Virus record (IMG/VR): IMGVR_UViG_3300030012_004560
Location: 55,639 to 81,487 of that record
DNA length: 25,849 nt
Source of the DNA: a virus
Strand: one strand, 5' to 3'
The notes under the pieces were generated by a model. The model had not been told where the DNA came from and searched no databases. It saw only the letters and a list, made by a program, of their open reading frames with translations. The position numbers were made by a program, and so were the translations under genes. This document shows positions 8,238 through 16,129 of this stretch, in pieces (the first letter of the stretch is position 1; each line of letters starts with the position of its first letter).

Positions 8238-8842
8238 TCCAAATCGTCTGAATTAATAAGTGTATAAGTAAACGAGTTGCCCCAAATATCTTTTGATCTG
8301 TGACATAAATCCATAAATTCATGCCAATCATCATTTGCGGCTATTACTTGACAACCAGCACTCCACTTATCTATTTGGGTAGAAGCGCGTCCTTCATATT
8401 TAGTAGCTCTGTGGATATTAATACCGAAAATCCCTTTATCAAGATTTTCTTCTAACATATCATAGCAATCATCTAAATTATTATCACGATATACTTGAAC
8501 AGGTTTTACTTGACGTAGAGCTTCATATTTACCTTGGTGAAGACCTATTTGGTGAGATCCTCTATACTGCCCTTCTTTTAAAATAGCAACTCCGGATTCG
8601 TTTAAGATATTTTCAACCCAATGTTTACCAGGATCAGTAGTACATTTATAACAACTCATGTGCCACATCCCATCTACTTTATAGGAAACTGTCATGCAGT
8701 CATCAAATTTATTGGTTACTTCATTTAAGGTTTCACCGTTTCTAACTCCTACTATATTAAGGTTATAGTCACCATTTTCGAACCACTTATAGCCTTTAGC
8801 TTTAACTGTTGATTCAATCTGTTGTCTTGTTGGGCACTTCAT
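8231..8842 (-). CDS. L,D-transpeptidase-like (YkuD-fold) peptidoglycan enzyme, lysin candidate
   Basis: In this 203-aa protein the block FGINIHRA (H144) ... STQIDKW-SAGCQVI (S161, G163, C164) matches the HG...S.GC catalytic pattern of L,D-transpeptidase/YkuD domains. The segment TTDPGKHW and the QYRGSHQIGLH region resemble a family I recall from marine and Bacteroidetes phages. No signal peptide is visible, so it would need a holin or T9SS-independent export to reach peptidoglycan. It may be a lysis enzyme or a cell-wall remodelling factor. Its start lies 29 bases inside the 3' end of thyX. Confidence 0.65.
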   Translation of the reverse strand: MKCPTRQQIESTVKAKGYKWFENGDYNLNIVGVRNGETLNEVTNKFDDCMTVSYKVDGMWHMSCYKCTTDPGKHWVENILNESGVAILKEGQYRGSHQIGLHQGKYEALRQVKPVQVYRDNNLDDCYDMLEENLDKGIFGINIHRATKYEGRASTQIDKWSAGCQVIAANDDWHEFMDLCHRSKDIWGNSFTYTLINSDDLES

Positions 8843-9488
8843 ATTTTAATGCGTTTGATATTATTGGAAATTCCTTAATAAATATACGCTTTATTTCTTG
8901 AGCAACTATTTGAATTTCTTTTTGGGCGTGTCCATCATCTCTTAATTCTAAAAAGTGGATCCAAGAACGAATAGAACCAGTCATATGAATTTTAGTTTTT
9001 GTAGCAAGTGGAAGAACCATACGAGCTTGTTCTCGAGCAACTCCTGCCTCTAATAATCTATTATAAAGAGAATGAGCTGACCGTAAATGGGCTTTTATAG
9101 CTTGGCTAGCAGGATAAGTACAAGTCCCAATAATTGTAAAATCAGGATCAATTACTTCTGTTGAGCTTTGCCTGTTGTCTTCACATTGTGCTCTAAGTTC
9201 AATAGGTTCAAAAATATCCTCTAATTTATTAACATCTTGATAGCGCTGGCTAAATTCCTGGAATGAAAATGATCTGTGTCTAATTAATTGAATGCCAATT
9301 GCTTTACTAGTTTCAATTTCAAAAGTTACAGTACCATGTTCAAATGGGGACCAATGCTTATGCTTAATAAGGTAATTGAGGAGCCCTTCAGGTTTAGCTT
9401 TTTTGTCTTTACGTGAGCTAGAAACACGTGCTACCTCTACAATGTGGTCTTCAGCGTTTGGAGTAACATTTAATAAAGTAACTTTCAT
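8814..9488 (-). CDS. thyX: Flavin-dependent thymidylate synthase ThyX
   Basis: The 224-aa enzyme makes dTMP from dUMP using methylenetetrahydrofolate, FAD and NADPH. The ThyX signature RHRxxSxxExSxR is present as RHRSFSFQEFSQRY at residues 70-83. The C-terminal half has AREQARMVLPLAT and the conserved W.hF..LR....AQ.EI block (SWIHFLELRDDGHAQKEIQ). Length is normal for the family. It supplies thymidine nucleotides for phage DNA synthesis independently of host ThyA. It overlaps the upstream DUF6435-like gene by four bases (ATGA). Confidence 0.95.
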   Translation of the reverse strand: MKVTLLNVTPNAEDHIVEVARVSSSRKDKKAKPEGLLNYLIKHKHWSPFEHGTVTFEIETSKAIGIQLIRHRSFSFQEFSQRYQDVNKLEDIFEPIELRAQCEDNRQSSTEVIDPDFTIIGTCTYPASQAIKAHLRSAHSLYNRLLEAGVAREQARMVLPLATKTKIHMTGSIRSWIHFLELRDDGHAQKEIQIVAQEIKRIFIKEFPIISNALKYEVPNKTTD

Positions 9489-9649
9489 TTTAATTTATCT
9501 ATTCTATCTAAAATATCATTTGCTTCTTTTTCTAGTCTATCACTTTCTGTTCTGTTAATTCTAGACATTTTGAAGGCTTGTTCTTTTTTTTTGCGGTAAA
9601 GTTCTTCTAATTTTTCTTTTTCCGACTTTTTTTTAAATAAACCAAACAT
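9485..9649 (-). CDS. DUF6435-like (Lacal_2735-type) small protein
   Basis: An ATG at 9649-9647 opens a 54-aa frame starting MFGLFKKKSEKEKLEELY and ending DILDRIDKLK, with its TGA overlapping the thyX ATG. The MFGLFKKK...EKL..LY..K..QAF..S..NR..SD...KEA..IL..I sequence matches a short helical family I recall as conserved in Flavobacteriia chromosomes. Its function is unknown. Its presence in a phage-like operon suggests it was picked up from a flavobacterial host, or that phages maintain the family. Confidence 0.72.
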   Translation of the reverse strand: MFGLFKKKSEKEKLEELYRKKKEQAFKMSRINRTESDRLEKEANDILDRIDKLK

Positions 9650-9650
9650 A

Positions 9651-9839
9651 TTATTCTACATAATAATCAGTTCCAGCATCTTTAGTACGAACGTGTTCCA
9701 TATTATCATATAATTCTTCTTGGAGGTCGTCATCGTCCCAAAATGCATCAGGATCTTCTTCATATAATTTACATTGTTCTTCTGTCAGTTCCACTGCATA
9801 GTAGTGGTAATCTGTTTCTATTCTGATTAATTTTGCCAT
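9651..9839 (-). CDS. Small acidic hypothetical protein (62 aa)
   Basis: The frame MAKLIRIETDYHYYAVELTE... is very acidic (DDDDLQEELYD) and rich in Tyr, with no signal peptide or Cys pair. The ATG at 9839 overlaps the upstream stop as TAATG, which supports the start. No family was recognised. A DNA-mimic or inhibitor role is possible from composition alone but untested. Confidence 0.6.
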   Translation of the reverse strand: MAKLIRIETDYHYYAVELTEEQCKLYEEDPDAFWDDDDLQEELYDNMEHVRTKDAGTDYYVE

Positions 9840-10309
9840 TACTCTTTTATATTAAAATAATCAAAACGAATAGTTGAAGGATTTTTAAGATAAAGCATAA
9901 CCCATTTACCATAGTAACGGCATTCACCAGATTCCCACCATTCCCATTTTCCTGTTTCGTTATTTTTAGATAAAATATCTACTTTAAATGAGCCATACTC
10001 TCCAAATTCATCACTAGCTTCAATAATATCACCTAAGTAATTCATAAAGAATTGGGGTTCACCATTAATGTCTTCCATTACAGTACCCCTCATTTCAGGG
10101 CAACCTGGGCAAGGGAAAAAATCTACATTAAAGTGAAATGTCCATTCTACAAAATCACCTCCTGTATAAGTCCATTCGGGATCATCACCAATTACTTGGT
10201 GGTTGCGAACTTGGGTAAAGGTTTTTTGAAATGAACCTTCATCATGGGTATACTGACTAAAGGCTGTAAAATTAGCTGCAGCTAGTAGTGTAAGTAATAA
10301 CTTTTTCAT
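9839..10309 (-). CDS. Exported hypothetical protein with signal peptide
   Basis: I chose the ATG at 10309, giving 156 aa, because it opens a clean signal peptide (MKKLLLTLLAAANFTAFSQ). The frame can be extended 15 codons upstream (MEKQQAFRILIKNKF), but that would bury the signal and run through the promoter-like box at 10323. The mature part has PCPGCPEM, with two Cys, and many aromatic residues (WTYTGGDFVEWTFHFNVDFF), suggesting a small beta-sandwich. No family was recognised. It is the last of the run of exported proteins from the cassette. Confidence 0.65.
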   Translation of the reverse strand: MKKLLLTLLAAANFTAFSQYTHDEGSFQKTFTQVRNHQVIGDDPEWTYTGGDFVEWTFHFNVDFFPCPGCPEMRGTVMEDINGEPQFFMNYLGDIIEASDEFGEYGSFKVDILSKNNETGKWEWWESGECRYYGKWVMLYLKNPSTIRFDYFNIKE

Positions 10310-10313
10310 AAAT

Positions 10314-10529
10314 TTATTTTTTATTAATATACGAAATGCTTGTTGTTTCTCCACTCTCTTCTGGTAAAGGAGGTTGATAAGAAAGAAACGTCATAATGTC
10401 TTGCATATCTATTTGACCGTTATTATTAAAGTCAAACTCAGAAGCATCTGACCCTGGAGTAAGAGCTGTGCCAAATGCTTGAAGCATAAGAAGAAAATCC
10501 ATTATCCAATTTGACCAACTCCAGTTCAT
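10314..10529 (-). CDS. Small dockerin-like / EF-hand protein without signal peptide
   Basis: This 71-aa protein contains one clear calcium-loop motif, DFNNNGQIDMQDIMTFL, preceded by a helix and partial first loop (WIMDFLLMLQAFG). The same arrangement occurs near the C-terminus of the M43 protease (DFDGDGIVGIYDLLMFL then DFNNDLQIDLNDALYLL). It therefore looks like a free-standing copy of that dockerin-like module. There is no signal peptide. The ATG overlaps the stop of the previous gene (ATGA). It may be a remnant of a larger protein or a small calcium-binding partner. Confidence 0.55.
   Translation of the reverse strand: MNWSWSNWIMDFLLMLQAFGTALTPGSDASEFDFNNNGQIDMQDIMTFLSYQPPLPEESGETTSISYINKK
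10323..10340 (-). promoter_or_regulatory. Promoter-like -7 box upstream of the exported gene
   Basis: The minus strand reads TTTCGTATATTAATAA, the TTCGTATATT core used elsewhere in the window. It lies about 15 bases above the ATG at 10309. No TTG is found 19-20 bases upstream, so it is weaker than the other boxes. Confidence 0.4.
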
Positions 10530-10822
10530 CCTTTAAATTTTCTTTTATGTCTTCTCATAAATTTATTATAAGTTATAAGGCGACGACCACTTTTAGGGAC
10601 TCCAAAAGCCATTCTACGATTAGTATTTAATTGTTTAGCACGAATAATCCTGTCTTGAGTTTTTCTAATAAATGGAGTACGAGTATTATATGAAATAGTA
10701 TAATTTACACTATGATTTCCAAATACAATTCTGTCAGATGTTTTACTGTTACCGAAAACATCAGTTTGAGAGAACCCAATAATAGGGCAAATTAAAAATA
10801 AGATTAATAACAATTGTTTCAT
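10526..10822 (-). CDS. Small exported basic protein
   Basis: The 98-aa frame has a strong signal peptide (MKQLLLILFLICPIIGFSQ). The mature protein of about 79 residues is rich in Arg and Lys, especially at the end (FMRRHKRKFKG). The family was not recognised. A basic, exported, unstructured-looking protein could bind surface polysaccharide or nucleic acid, but that is a guess. It overlaps both neighbours by ATGA-type junctions. Confidence 0.65.
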   Translation of the reverse strand: MKQLLLILFLICPIIGFSQTDVFGNSKTSDRIVFGNHSVNYTISYNTRTPFIRKTQDRIIRAKQLNTNRRMAFGVPKSGRRLITYNKFMRRHKRKFKG

Positions 10823-11283
10823 TTTATTATTGTTCTATATGTTAAGTGAAATCCTGCACCATAGGCAAGAGTATACACTGCTGTTTTTTTGAGAAAATGT
10901 TTCCATGAACGTGATTTAGAACTTAAGGCTATAGAAGTTACTATCATTATATCCCTAGAACTAAGCATTGCATGGTAACCATCCGTGGTACCTACTAAAA
11001 TAGTAGTAGAACCAGGAAACCTAGCTCCTTGTAATGGGTCTCCGTTTTTATATTTGTTTTTCCAACTTATTTCGGGATCCCAAAATTGTGTGTTGGCATT
11101 AGGGAAAGTATTTTCAAACTCACTATAATGAAACAGTAAATCTTGAGAAACACCATTAAAAGCTCCTGCTAAAAACATAGTAGACATTGAAGGTATTTCT
11201 TCAATTAATCTAAATTCTCGCTGTTGTCCAAAACAAAGTGTAGAAATTAATAAAAATAACGTTGTAATTAAAATTTTATTCAT
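10819..11283 (-). CDS. Exported/membrane protein of a Bacteroidetes FW-P-SWKNKYKNGDP family
   Basis: The 154-aa product has a signal peptide (MNKILITTLFLLISTLCFGQ). It contains the block QFWDPEISWKNKYKNGDP at about residues 66-83, then GARFPGSTTILVGTTDGYH and a C-terminal hydrophobic region. I recall this motif order (FWNP..SWKNK.KNGDP...F.GSTT....TD..H) from many uncharacterised Bacteroidetes membrane proteins. Function is unknown. Together with the next gene it may form a small envelope pair. Confidence 0.65.
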   Translation of the reverse strand: MNKILITTLFLLISTLCFGQQREFRLIEEIPSMSTMFLAGAFNGVSQDLLFHYSEFENTFPNANTQFWDPEISWKNKYKNGDPLQGARFPGSTTILVGTTDGYHAMLSSRDIMIVTSIALSSKSRSWKHFLKKTAVYTLAYGAGFHLTYRTIIK

Positions 11284-11635
11284 ATTGTTTTAAATAGTTC
11301 CTAATAGTTCTATTATATTTTTTATCTTTTCTATGAAGTATAGCGGCATGGGTTAATTTAGCTATTGAAACTGCTCCAAAAAAGTACCCCATTTGTCTAT
11401 ATGGACCTTGCCCTAGGGTATCAAAATAAAATGATAACCCCGACATTCCTCCTATTAATAAACCCGAAGTAAGATGTGACTGAGCACTATAAGGGGATAC
11501 ATAAAGACCATAGTCTGGATCAATCTCCCAAGTACTTGTAATATCTATATTACTAATATTAGGTTTTTGGTAATTATATTGAGCATTTAAAGTTAAAGGT
11601 AATAAAAGTGTTAAGGTTAATAATAAATTTTTCAT
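11276..11635 (-). CDS. Exported small membrane protein, hypothetical
   Basis: This 119-aa protein has a signal peptide (MKNLLLTLTLLLPLTLNAQ). Two hydrophobic Gly-rich segments (SGLLIGGMSGLSFYF and GYFFGAVSIAKLTHAAIL) could be membrane helices, and the tail is basic (HRKDKKYNRTIRNYLKQ). It overlaps the next gene by eight bases and the previous by four. The family was not recognised. Confidence 0.6.
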   Translation of the reverse strand: MKNLLLTLTLLLPLTLNAQYNYQKPNISNIDITSTWEIDPDYGLYVSPYSAQSHLTSGLLIGGMSGLSFYFDTLGQGPYRQMGYFFGAVSIAKLTHAAILHRKDKKYNRTIRNYLKQYE

Positions 11636-13722
11636 CTAAATATGGTTATGTGTCCTGTTAGTTGTTCTGTAATATTTGGGTCATAACCTGTTGCGTTTAA
11701 TTTATATACATACACTCCATCTGAGACATAATGGGTGCCTCCGGGTCCCCCACCGGTCCAAACTTCATCTATTTTATCAGTCTTCCATACTAATCCACCC
11801 CATCTATTAAATATTTGTAAATCCCAAGTTCTCCAACAGCTAGGATCTGCTATTATAACAGCCCAATAATCATTAACCCCATCATTATTTGGGGTAAAAG
11901 TATTAGGAGCATATAAAGAATCATCACATCCTTCAGGGGGGTAAATACAACTACCATCATCTAAAACAGCAGATGAATTGTAATTAAGAGCTTCAGGATC
12001 AGTACAACCTGCTATATAAGTACAGCTACCATCGTTTATAGTAGCAAATGGATTATAGTTAAGTGCGTTGGGATCAGTACACCCATATACATCATATTCA
12101 CAAGAACCATCATCAATATTGGCTGCCGGATTAAAGTTAAGTGCATATGGGTCAGTACACCCTAAAATATCATAAGTACAACTCCCGTCATTAACAGTAG
12201 CTAAAGGATTATAATTATTGGCTGCTGGATCTGTACATCCTTCGTAAGTACAAGACCCATCGTCAACTTCAGCATTTGGGTTATAATTAATAGCTGTTTC
12301 ATCTGTGCATCCATAAATAGTATAATCACAAGACCCATCGTCCCAATCGGCTGAGGGGTTATAGTTATTTGCTAATGGATCAGTACAACCAAAAATACAA
12401 GTAGCAAAAGCATCTTGATAACATGCTATAGGTTGAAACCAAGTAATGTCTGTTTCTTCCCCATTTAGTTCTAAGAGTCTAATAACTACACCCCCACCAC
12501 CATCACTTGTTATTGGGCTAAATTCTAAAATAGTATCTTCTCCAGGTAATAATTCACCTTCAAAACATTCAATATATTCTTGGTTAAATCCTATTATATC
12601 CCATTCAATACAAAAACTAGTAATAGGAGTATTACCCGTGTTTTCAAACCAAGCTATAGCATCATACCAAGCTAGGGTATCATTGCAATTTAAATTACAA
12701 TCATAATCAATATAGGTTATTTCGTTTATTTCTGGTTCAGTGCATACTTCCCATATAAAATCATCGGGTGCTTGTAATATTAAAACGTTATTAGTAGTAT
12801 CCAATTCGTTAGGATAAACATTATTAATAACAATTTCAATTTTTTCTAAAGGATCGGTTCCTATAGTTAAGCTAGGATCAGCAGGTACATTAGAAAAATA
12901 TTGATGACCTTCGGGGGGAATTGATATCCAGTCAATAAGATCAGAATTATAATCTACAGACCATGCAAATTGATCATTATAATAAAAACTTAAAGTATAT
13001 TCATGCGCCGTACTAAAACCTTGATTATATACGTCTAAACCAGTAAAGTTCCAATACCAAATATCGTTATTATAGCCAGGAAATTGGGTTTCATCCCATA
13101 TATTACAACCTAATTGGAATACACTTTCAGGGCCAAATGTTAAATCTGTAGCACAAAATACATCGTAAATATTATCTAATGGGTTAACATCTGGGTAATC
13201 ATATCCGTTGTCTTCATTGTCAATACACGAATCTTCCCCAGCATCAAAACCATAAATGTCATTTGAGCAGTTAATTTGCCAAATCATTATTTCGATACAA
13301 TCGTCGAAATATCCTAAATCTCGAGCTTCATTGTAACAGACCTCAGCATAAGCGTCACCTAATTGTGCTTCAAATAAGTTAAACGTTAGAGTATCGCCCG
13401 TACTTAAAACACCATCTGGACCCAAGTAAGCATTTTCATCATCCCAAAGTGGGAAATCTGTAATGTAATTTTGTAAAATCCATCCGGGGTAGTTATTCTC
13501 AAGACCACATGTAATATTATCAGCTTGAAGTTCTGTTGAAGTAATTCCAAGTATGAATTTAGTAATTATATCGTCTGTAGGATCGTTTGGGTTACACCCA
13601 AACCCATTATGTACAATAATGGTAGTTTCTAGAGTTTCCGGATGAAAATCATAGATTTCTAAATCACATTGTGATATAGCTAAAAATGGTATTAAAGTTA
13701 AAAGTGATAAAATGTATTTCAT
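11632..13722 (-). CDS. GC-T-D repeat protein with CHU_C / T9SS type B sorting domain
   Basis: I start at the ATG at 13722 (696 aa), because it overlaps the stop of the M43 gene as ATGA and opens a signal peptide (MKYILSLLTLIPFLAISQ). The first 440 residues look like beta-sandwich domains. Six GC-T-D repeats follow (GCTDPLANNYN to GCTDPEALNYN, each ending DDGSC or NDGSC). The C-terminal 90 residues are a gliding-motility-type CHU_C domain: APNTFTPNNDGVND, IFNRWGGLVW, WTGG, VSDGVYVYKLNATG, GHITIFR. That domain is the type B T9SS signal, whose substrates are often large and use PorP/SprF-like partners. It shares its repeats with the 1269-aa protein. Confidence 0.86.
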   Translation of the reverse strand: MKYILSLLTLIPFLAISQCDLEIYDFHPETLETTIIVHNGFGCNPNDPTDDIITKFILGITSTELQADNITCGLENNYPGWILQNYITDFPLWDDENAYLGPDGVLSTGDTLTFNLFEAQLGDAYAEVCYNEARDLGYFDDCIEIMIWQINCSNDIYGFDAGEDSCIDNEDNGYDYPDVNPLDNIYDVFCATDLTFGPESVFQLGCNIWDETQFPGYNNDIWYWNFTGLDVYNQGFSTAHEYTLSFYYNDQFAWSVDYNSDLIDWISIPPEGHQYFSNVPADPSLTIGTDPLEKIEIVINNVYPNELDTTNNVLILQAPDDFIWEVCTEPEINEITYIDYDCNLNCNDTLAWYDAIAWFENTGNTPITSFCIEWDIIGFNQEYIECFEGELLPGEDTILEFSPITSDGGGGVVIRLLELNGEETDITWFQPIACYQDAFATCIFGCTDPLANNYNPSADWDDGSCDYTIYGCTDETAINYNPNAEVDDGSCTYEGCTDPAANNYNPLATVNDGSCTYDILGCTDPYALNFNPAANIDDGSCEYDVYGCTDPNALNYNPFATINDGSCTYIAGCTDPEALNYNSSAVLDDGSCIYPPEGCDDSLYAPNTFTPNNDGVNDYWAVIIADPSCWRTWDLQIFNRWGGLVWKTDKIDEVWTGGGPGGTHYVSDGVYVYKLNATGYDPNITEQLTGHITIFR

Positions 13723-15878
13723 TGGCGCCAAGAATTAAGGAATATTTTTTCTGTCGTTATGTTGCCGTCTGACCAGCGTTGTACAACTAGATAAATTCCC
13801 GGGACTAACCTTCCTTTATCATTTATTCTGCGACCTGTAAGGTCAAAAATTAAGGGTGATCCTACTTTACAAAGACCGTAGATGTCTGTATTAAATCTCT
13901 CGTCCTCAAAATCTATTTCAGTTACATTGGTCATGTAATCCATTACCCATCCAGGAGGAGTACCTAATATATTTTCTCCTGTAAAGCAATCAGTACCATA
14001 TATATTTAATAAATATAATGCATCATTTAAGTCAATTTGTAAATCATTATTAAAATCAAATTCATTACAATCATCTAATTGACCAGAAGGGGTTGCTAAA
14101 AACATTAGTAAATCATAAATACCAACAATCCCATCACCATCAAAATCACCTTCACAACCTTCAGAAGGACAGTAAATAGTACAAAAATCAACTTCTAAAA
14201 TACTACCATAATTTAATTCGGTAGGGTCTGAAAGTTCAAATGTTAAATTATTATTTACTATTATATTAATAAATGCATCATAAGAATTATCACAAATACC
14301 ATCATTATCAAAATCAAAACCACACATACCATCACCGGCAGTATCAGTAATAATAAAAGTATAACACCCATCAGGCAAACATGTAGCTTCTATAAAATTT
14401 ATTTCCTGTGAAAATACGGGATAATCTCCCCCTTCAAGTACTAGTTCACCATTTTCATCTATTATTTCCCAATTAACCTCATTTGACCAGACATCTGGGC
14501 TTATAACTACCTCTAACCAATTTTGTTCAGTAACCTCAACTACTTGAATAAGAGTATTATTACTTAAAAACTCATCAAGATCATAAATCGCTTCACATTC
14601 AATAACACCATCTCCTAATACAAAATCAGTGAAAGGAATTATTATAAATTCACCTGCTCCAATAGTTGGTACTTCATATGGTACTCCATTTACTAATAAA
14701 GTAACATTTTCAGCAGGTTCTCCACCAAAATTATTAACCTTTACATTAAAATCTATAGTTTCTAAACACCAATCTGAGGGAGTTGAAATAGCAGTTACGG
14801 CAACATCTTTAGAATTAGGAGATTGACATGAAACATTATTAATATTAACTAAGTAATCTAACTCTGTATAAATTTCGTGTCGCATTCTCTCGATTTGGTT
14901 TTGAGTAAATGCGGTTTTACATGCTTCATAAGTATAATCCATATAATTTTCTACCATAGCATCGGGGCATACAGGAGAATCACAACCCTGATTTGTAGCA
15001 GTAGGTGGTGTATCAGGAACTTGGTCACCATAAGTACATGGGTTAGGTTCTGGTTCACAACTACCACCGCCTGCTCCTATAGATACTCCAAAAGTATGAT
15101 ATAGATTTAAAGCATGGCCAATTTCATGTGTCCAAGTACCATTTAATTCTCGGCCGAACTTACCAGTATTTAAACCAGTAACGTTGTATAAACATACTGG
15201 GCCGTAACGATAACCAGTTGCTCCTGTGCCTAATGATCCTACAAATGAATAACCTTGGACACCTCCACCCCCATCATTTCCATTAATTTCAGAAACAACA
15301 TAGCAGTTAAAGTATTTATCTTCTGGCCAATGAAATAGGTTTTTTATATAAGAATCACTAATACCATTAGCAAATGTATCACTAGCTACACCATTTAGTG
15401 CATAGGATTCACCATCATTTGTTAAGTTACTACAATCATACCTATTAATTCCATCAGTTGGGTTATTGTCAGGATCACGAGCCGCTAAACAAAACTCAAT
15501 TTTTGCATCTTTTACTAATGATAATTCATATTCATCATACTCATCAGTTAAAGCCGCTAAAGCCTCAACGTCACCTCTAAAACGGTGGTTAAGATTTTCA
15601 ATACAACTAAGAATCCGTTCATCAGATATGTTAGTTACTTCGCCTACTGCTTCTCCTAGATGGAGAATATGAAATACTACAGGTATAGTGAGTACTTGTG
15701 CGGTGTCTAAATTAATTTCAGGTGCAGCACACGCTATTCTACTATTGTAAGTCTCAAGTAGGAATGGATTTCTTATTAAAAGTTGGTCCGTTCCGCATTG
15801 TTCTTGCGCAAAAATATTAAAGGAGAGAAAAAAGCTAGCAAAGACCGCTAGCAACCTTAGAACATTTACCATTTTCAT
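13719..15878 (-). CDS. Secreted M43 (pappalysin-like) metalloprotease with dockerin-like and T9SS C-terminal regions
   Basis: The 719-aa protein has a signal peptide to about residue 25 (ending NIFAQ). The catalytic domain (about 60-340) holds HEIGHALNLYH at 251-261, giving the three zinc His and the catalytic Glu. DTPPT and the Met-turn region NYMDYTYEAC near 311-320 are typical of M43. A CARDB-like beta domain follows, then a domain shared with the 1269-aa protein (DGCYTFIITDTAGDGMC). Two dockerin-like calcium loops come next (DFDGDGIVGIYD, DFNNDLQIDLND). The end (FDLTGRRI, LVPGIYLVVQRW, EKIFLN) fits a diverged T9SS type A domain. It is likely exported and could degrade surface or matrix proteins. 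The start could also be the ATG at 15872. Confidence 0.88.
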   Translation of the reverse strand: MKMVNVLRLLAVFASFFLSFNIFAQEQCGTDQLLIRNPFLLETYNSRIACAAPEINLDTAQVLTIPVVFHILHLGEAVGEVTNISDERILSCIENLNHRFRGDVEALAALTDEYDEYELSLVKDAKIEFCLAARDPDNNPTDGINRYDCSNLTNDGESYALNGVASDTFANGISDSYIKNLFHWPEDKYFNCYVVSEINGNDGGGGVQGYSFVGSLGTGATGYRYGPVCLYNVTGLNTGKFGRELNGTWTHEIGHALNLYHTFGVSIGAGGGSCEPEPNPCTYGDQVPDTPPTATNQGCDSPVCPDAMVENYMDYTYEACKTAFTQNQIERMRHEIYTELDYLVNINNVSCQSPNSKDVAVTAISTPSDWCLETIDFNVKVNNFGGEPAENVTLLVNGVPYEVPTIGAGEFIIIPFTDFVLGDGVIECEAIYDLDEFLSNNTLIQVVEVTEQNWLEVVISPDVWSNEVNWEIIDENGELVLEGGDYPVFSQEINFIEATCLPDGCYTFIITDTAGDGMCGFDFDNDGICDNSYDAFINIIVNNNLTFELSDPTELNYGSILEVDFCTIYCPSEGCEGDFDGDGIVGIYDLLMFLATPSGQLDDCNEFDFNNDLQIDLNDALYLLNIYGTDCFTGENILGTPPGWVMDYMTNVTEIDFEDERFNTDIYGLCKVGSPLIFDLTGRRINDKGRLVPGIYLVVQRWSDGNITTEKIFLNSWRQ

Positions 15879-15910
15879 TACGTATATACAAAACTAAACG
15901 CTAGTTTCGA

Positions 15911-15940
15911 CGATAAATATACGAAGTCACCAAGTACTAT
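15911..15940 (-). promoter_or_regulatory. Promoter-like box upstream of the M43 gene
   Basis: The minus strand reads ACTTCGTATATTTATCG, matching the -7 core TTCGTATATTTA of the window's other promoters. It lies about 35-45 bases above the ATG at 15878. No TTG occurs at the usual 19-base spacing, so use of this box is less certain. It would drive the whole exported cassette. Confidence 0.45.
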
Positions 15941-15988
15941 GTGTCACCGCACGTGACGACATAATTACAGAGAATTATTGTAAATGCG

Positions 15989-16129
15989 TTATTTCTTGCA
16001 AATCTTGCTACTCGCGTAATCCTGTAGAATACATGGTATCCACGCATGTATTAACAACGCTATACCGCACGTTGTTGCATGGTACCAATGTTTCCAATAT
16101 GACATGCGAGCACGTTTAAGGTGTTTCAT
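15989..16129 (-). CDS. DUF6356-like small membrane protein
   Basis: The 46-aa frame starts MKHLKRARMSYWKHWYHA, continues CGIALLIHAWIPCIL and ends YASSKICKK. The pattern HL....MSYW.H...A.....LLIHA..P......S..I matches the short one-helix family I recall as DUF6356, found in bacteria and phages. The function of that family is unknown to me. Its ATG lies 14 bases inside the upstream lipoprotein gene. Confidence 0.65.
   Translation of the reverse strand: MKHLKRARMSYWKHWYHATTCGIALLIHAWIPCILQDYASSKICKK

Noticed and set aside
8146-8334. 62-aa minus-strand frame between the VWA and L,D-transpeptidase-like genes
   Set aside because: It overlaps both well-supported genes in another frame and has no motif.
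12446-12706. Plus-strand frame of 86 aa, and similar plus-strand frames at 14629, 14877, 15466, 20098, 22996 and 23794
   Set aside because: All are shadows opposite strongly supported minus-strand genes, with no motifs, promoters or neighbours of their own.
15943-15962. Hairpin GTCAC/GTGAC past the DUF6356-like gene as a terminator
   Set aside because: The stem is only 5 bp and no T-run follows on the minus strand.
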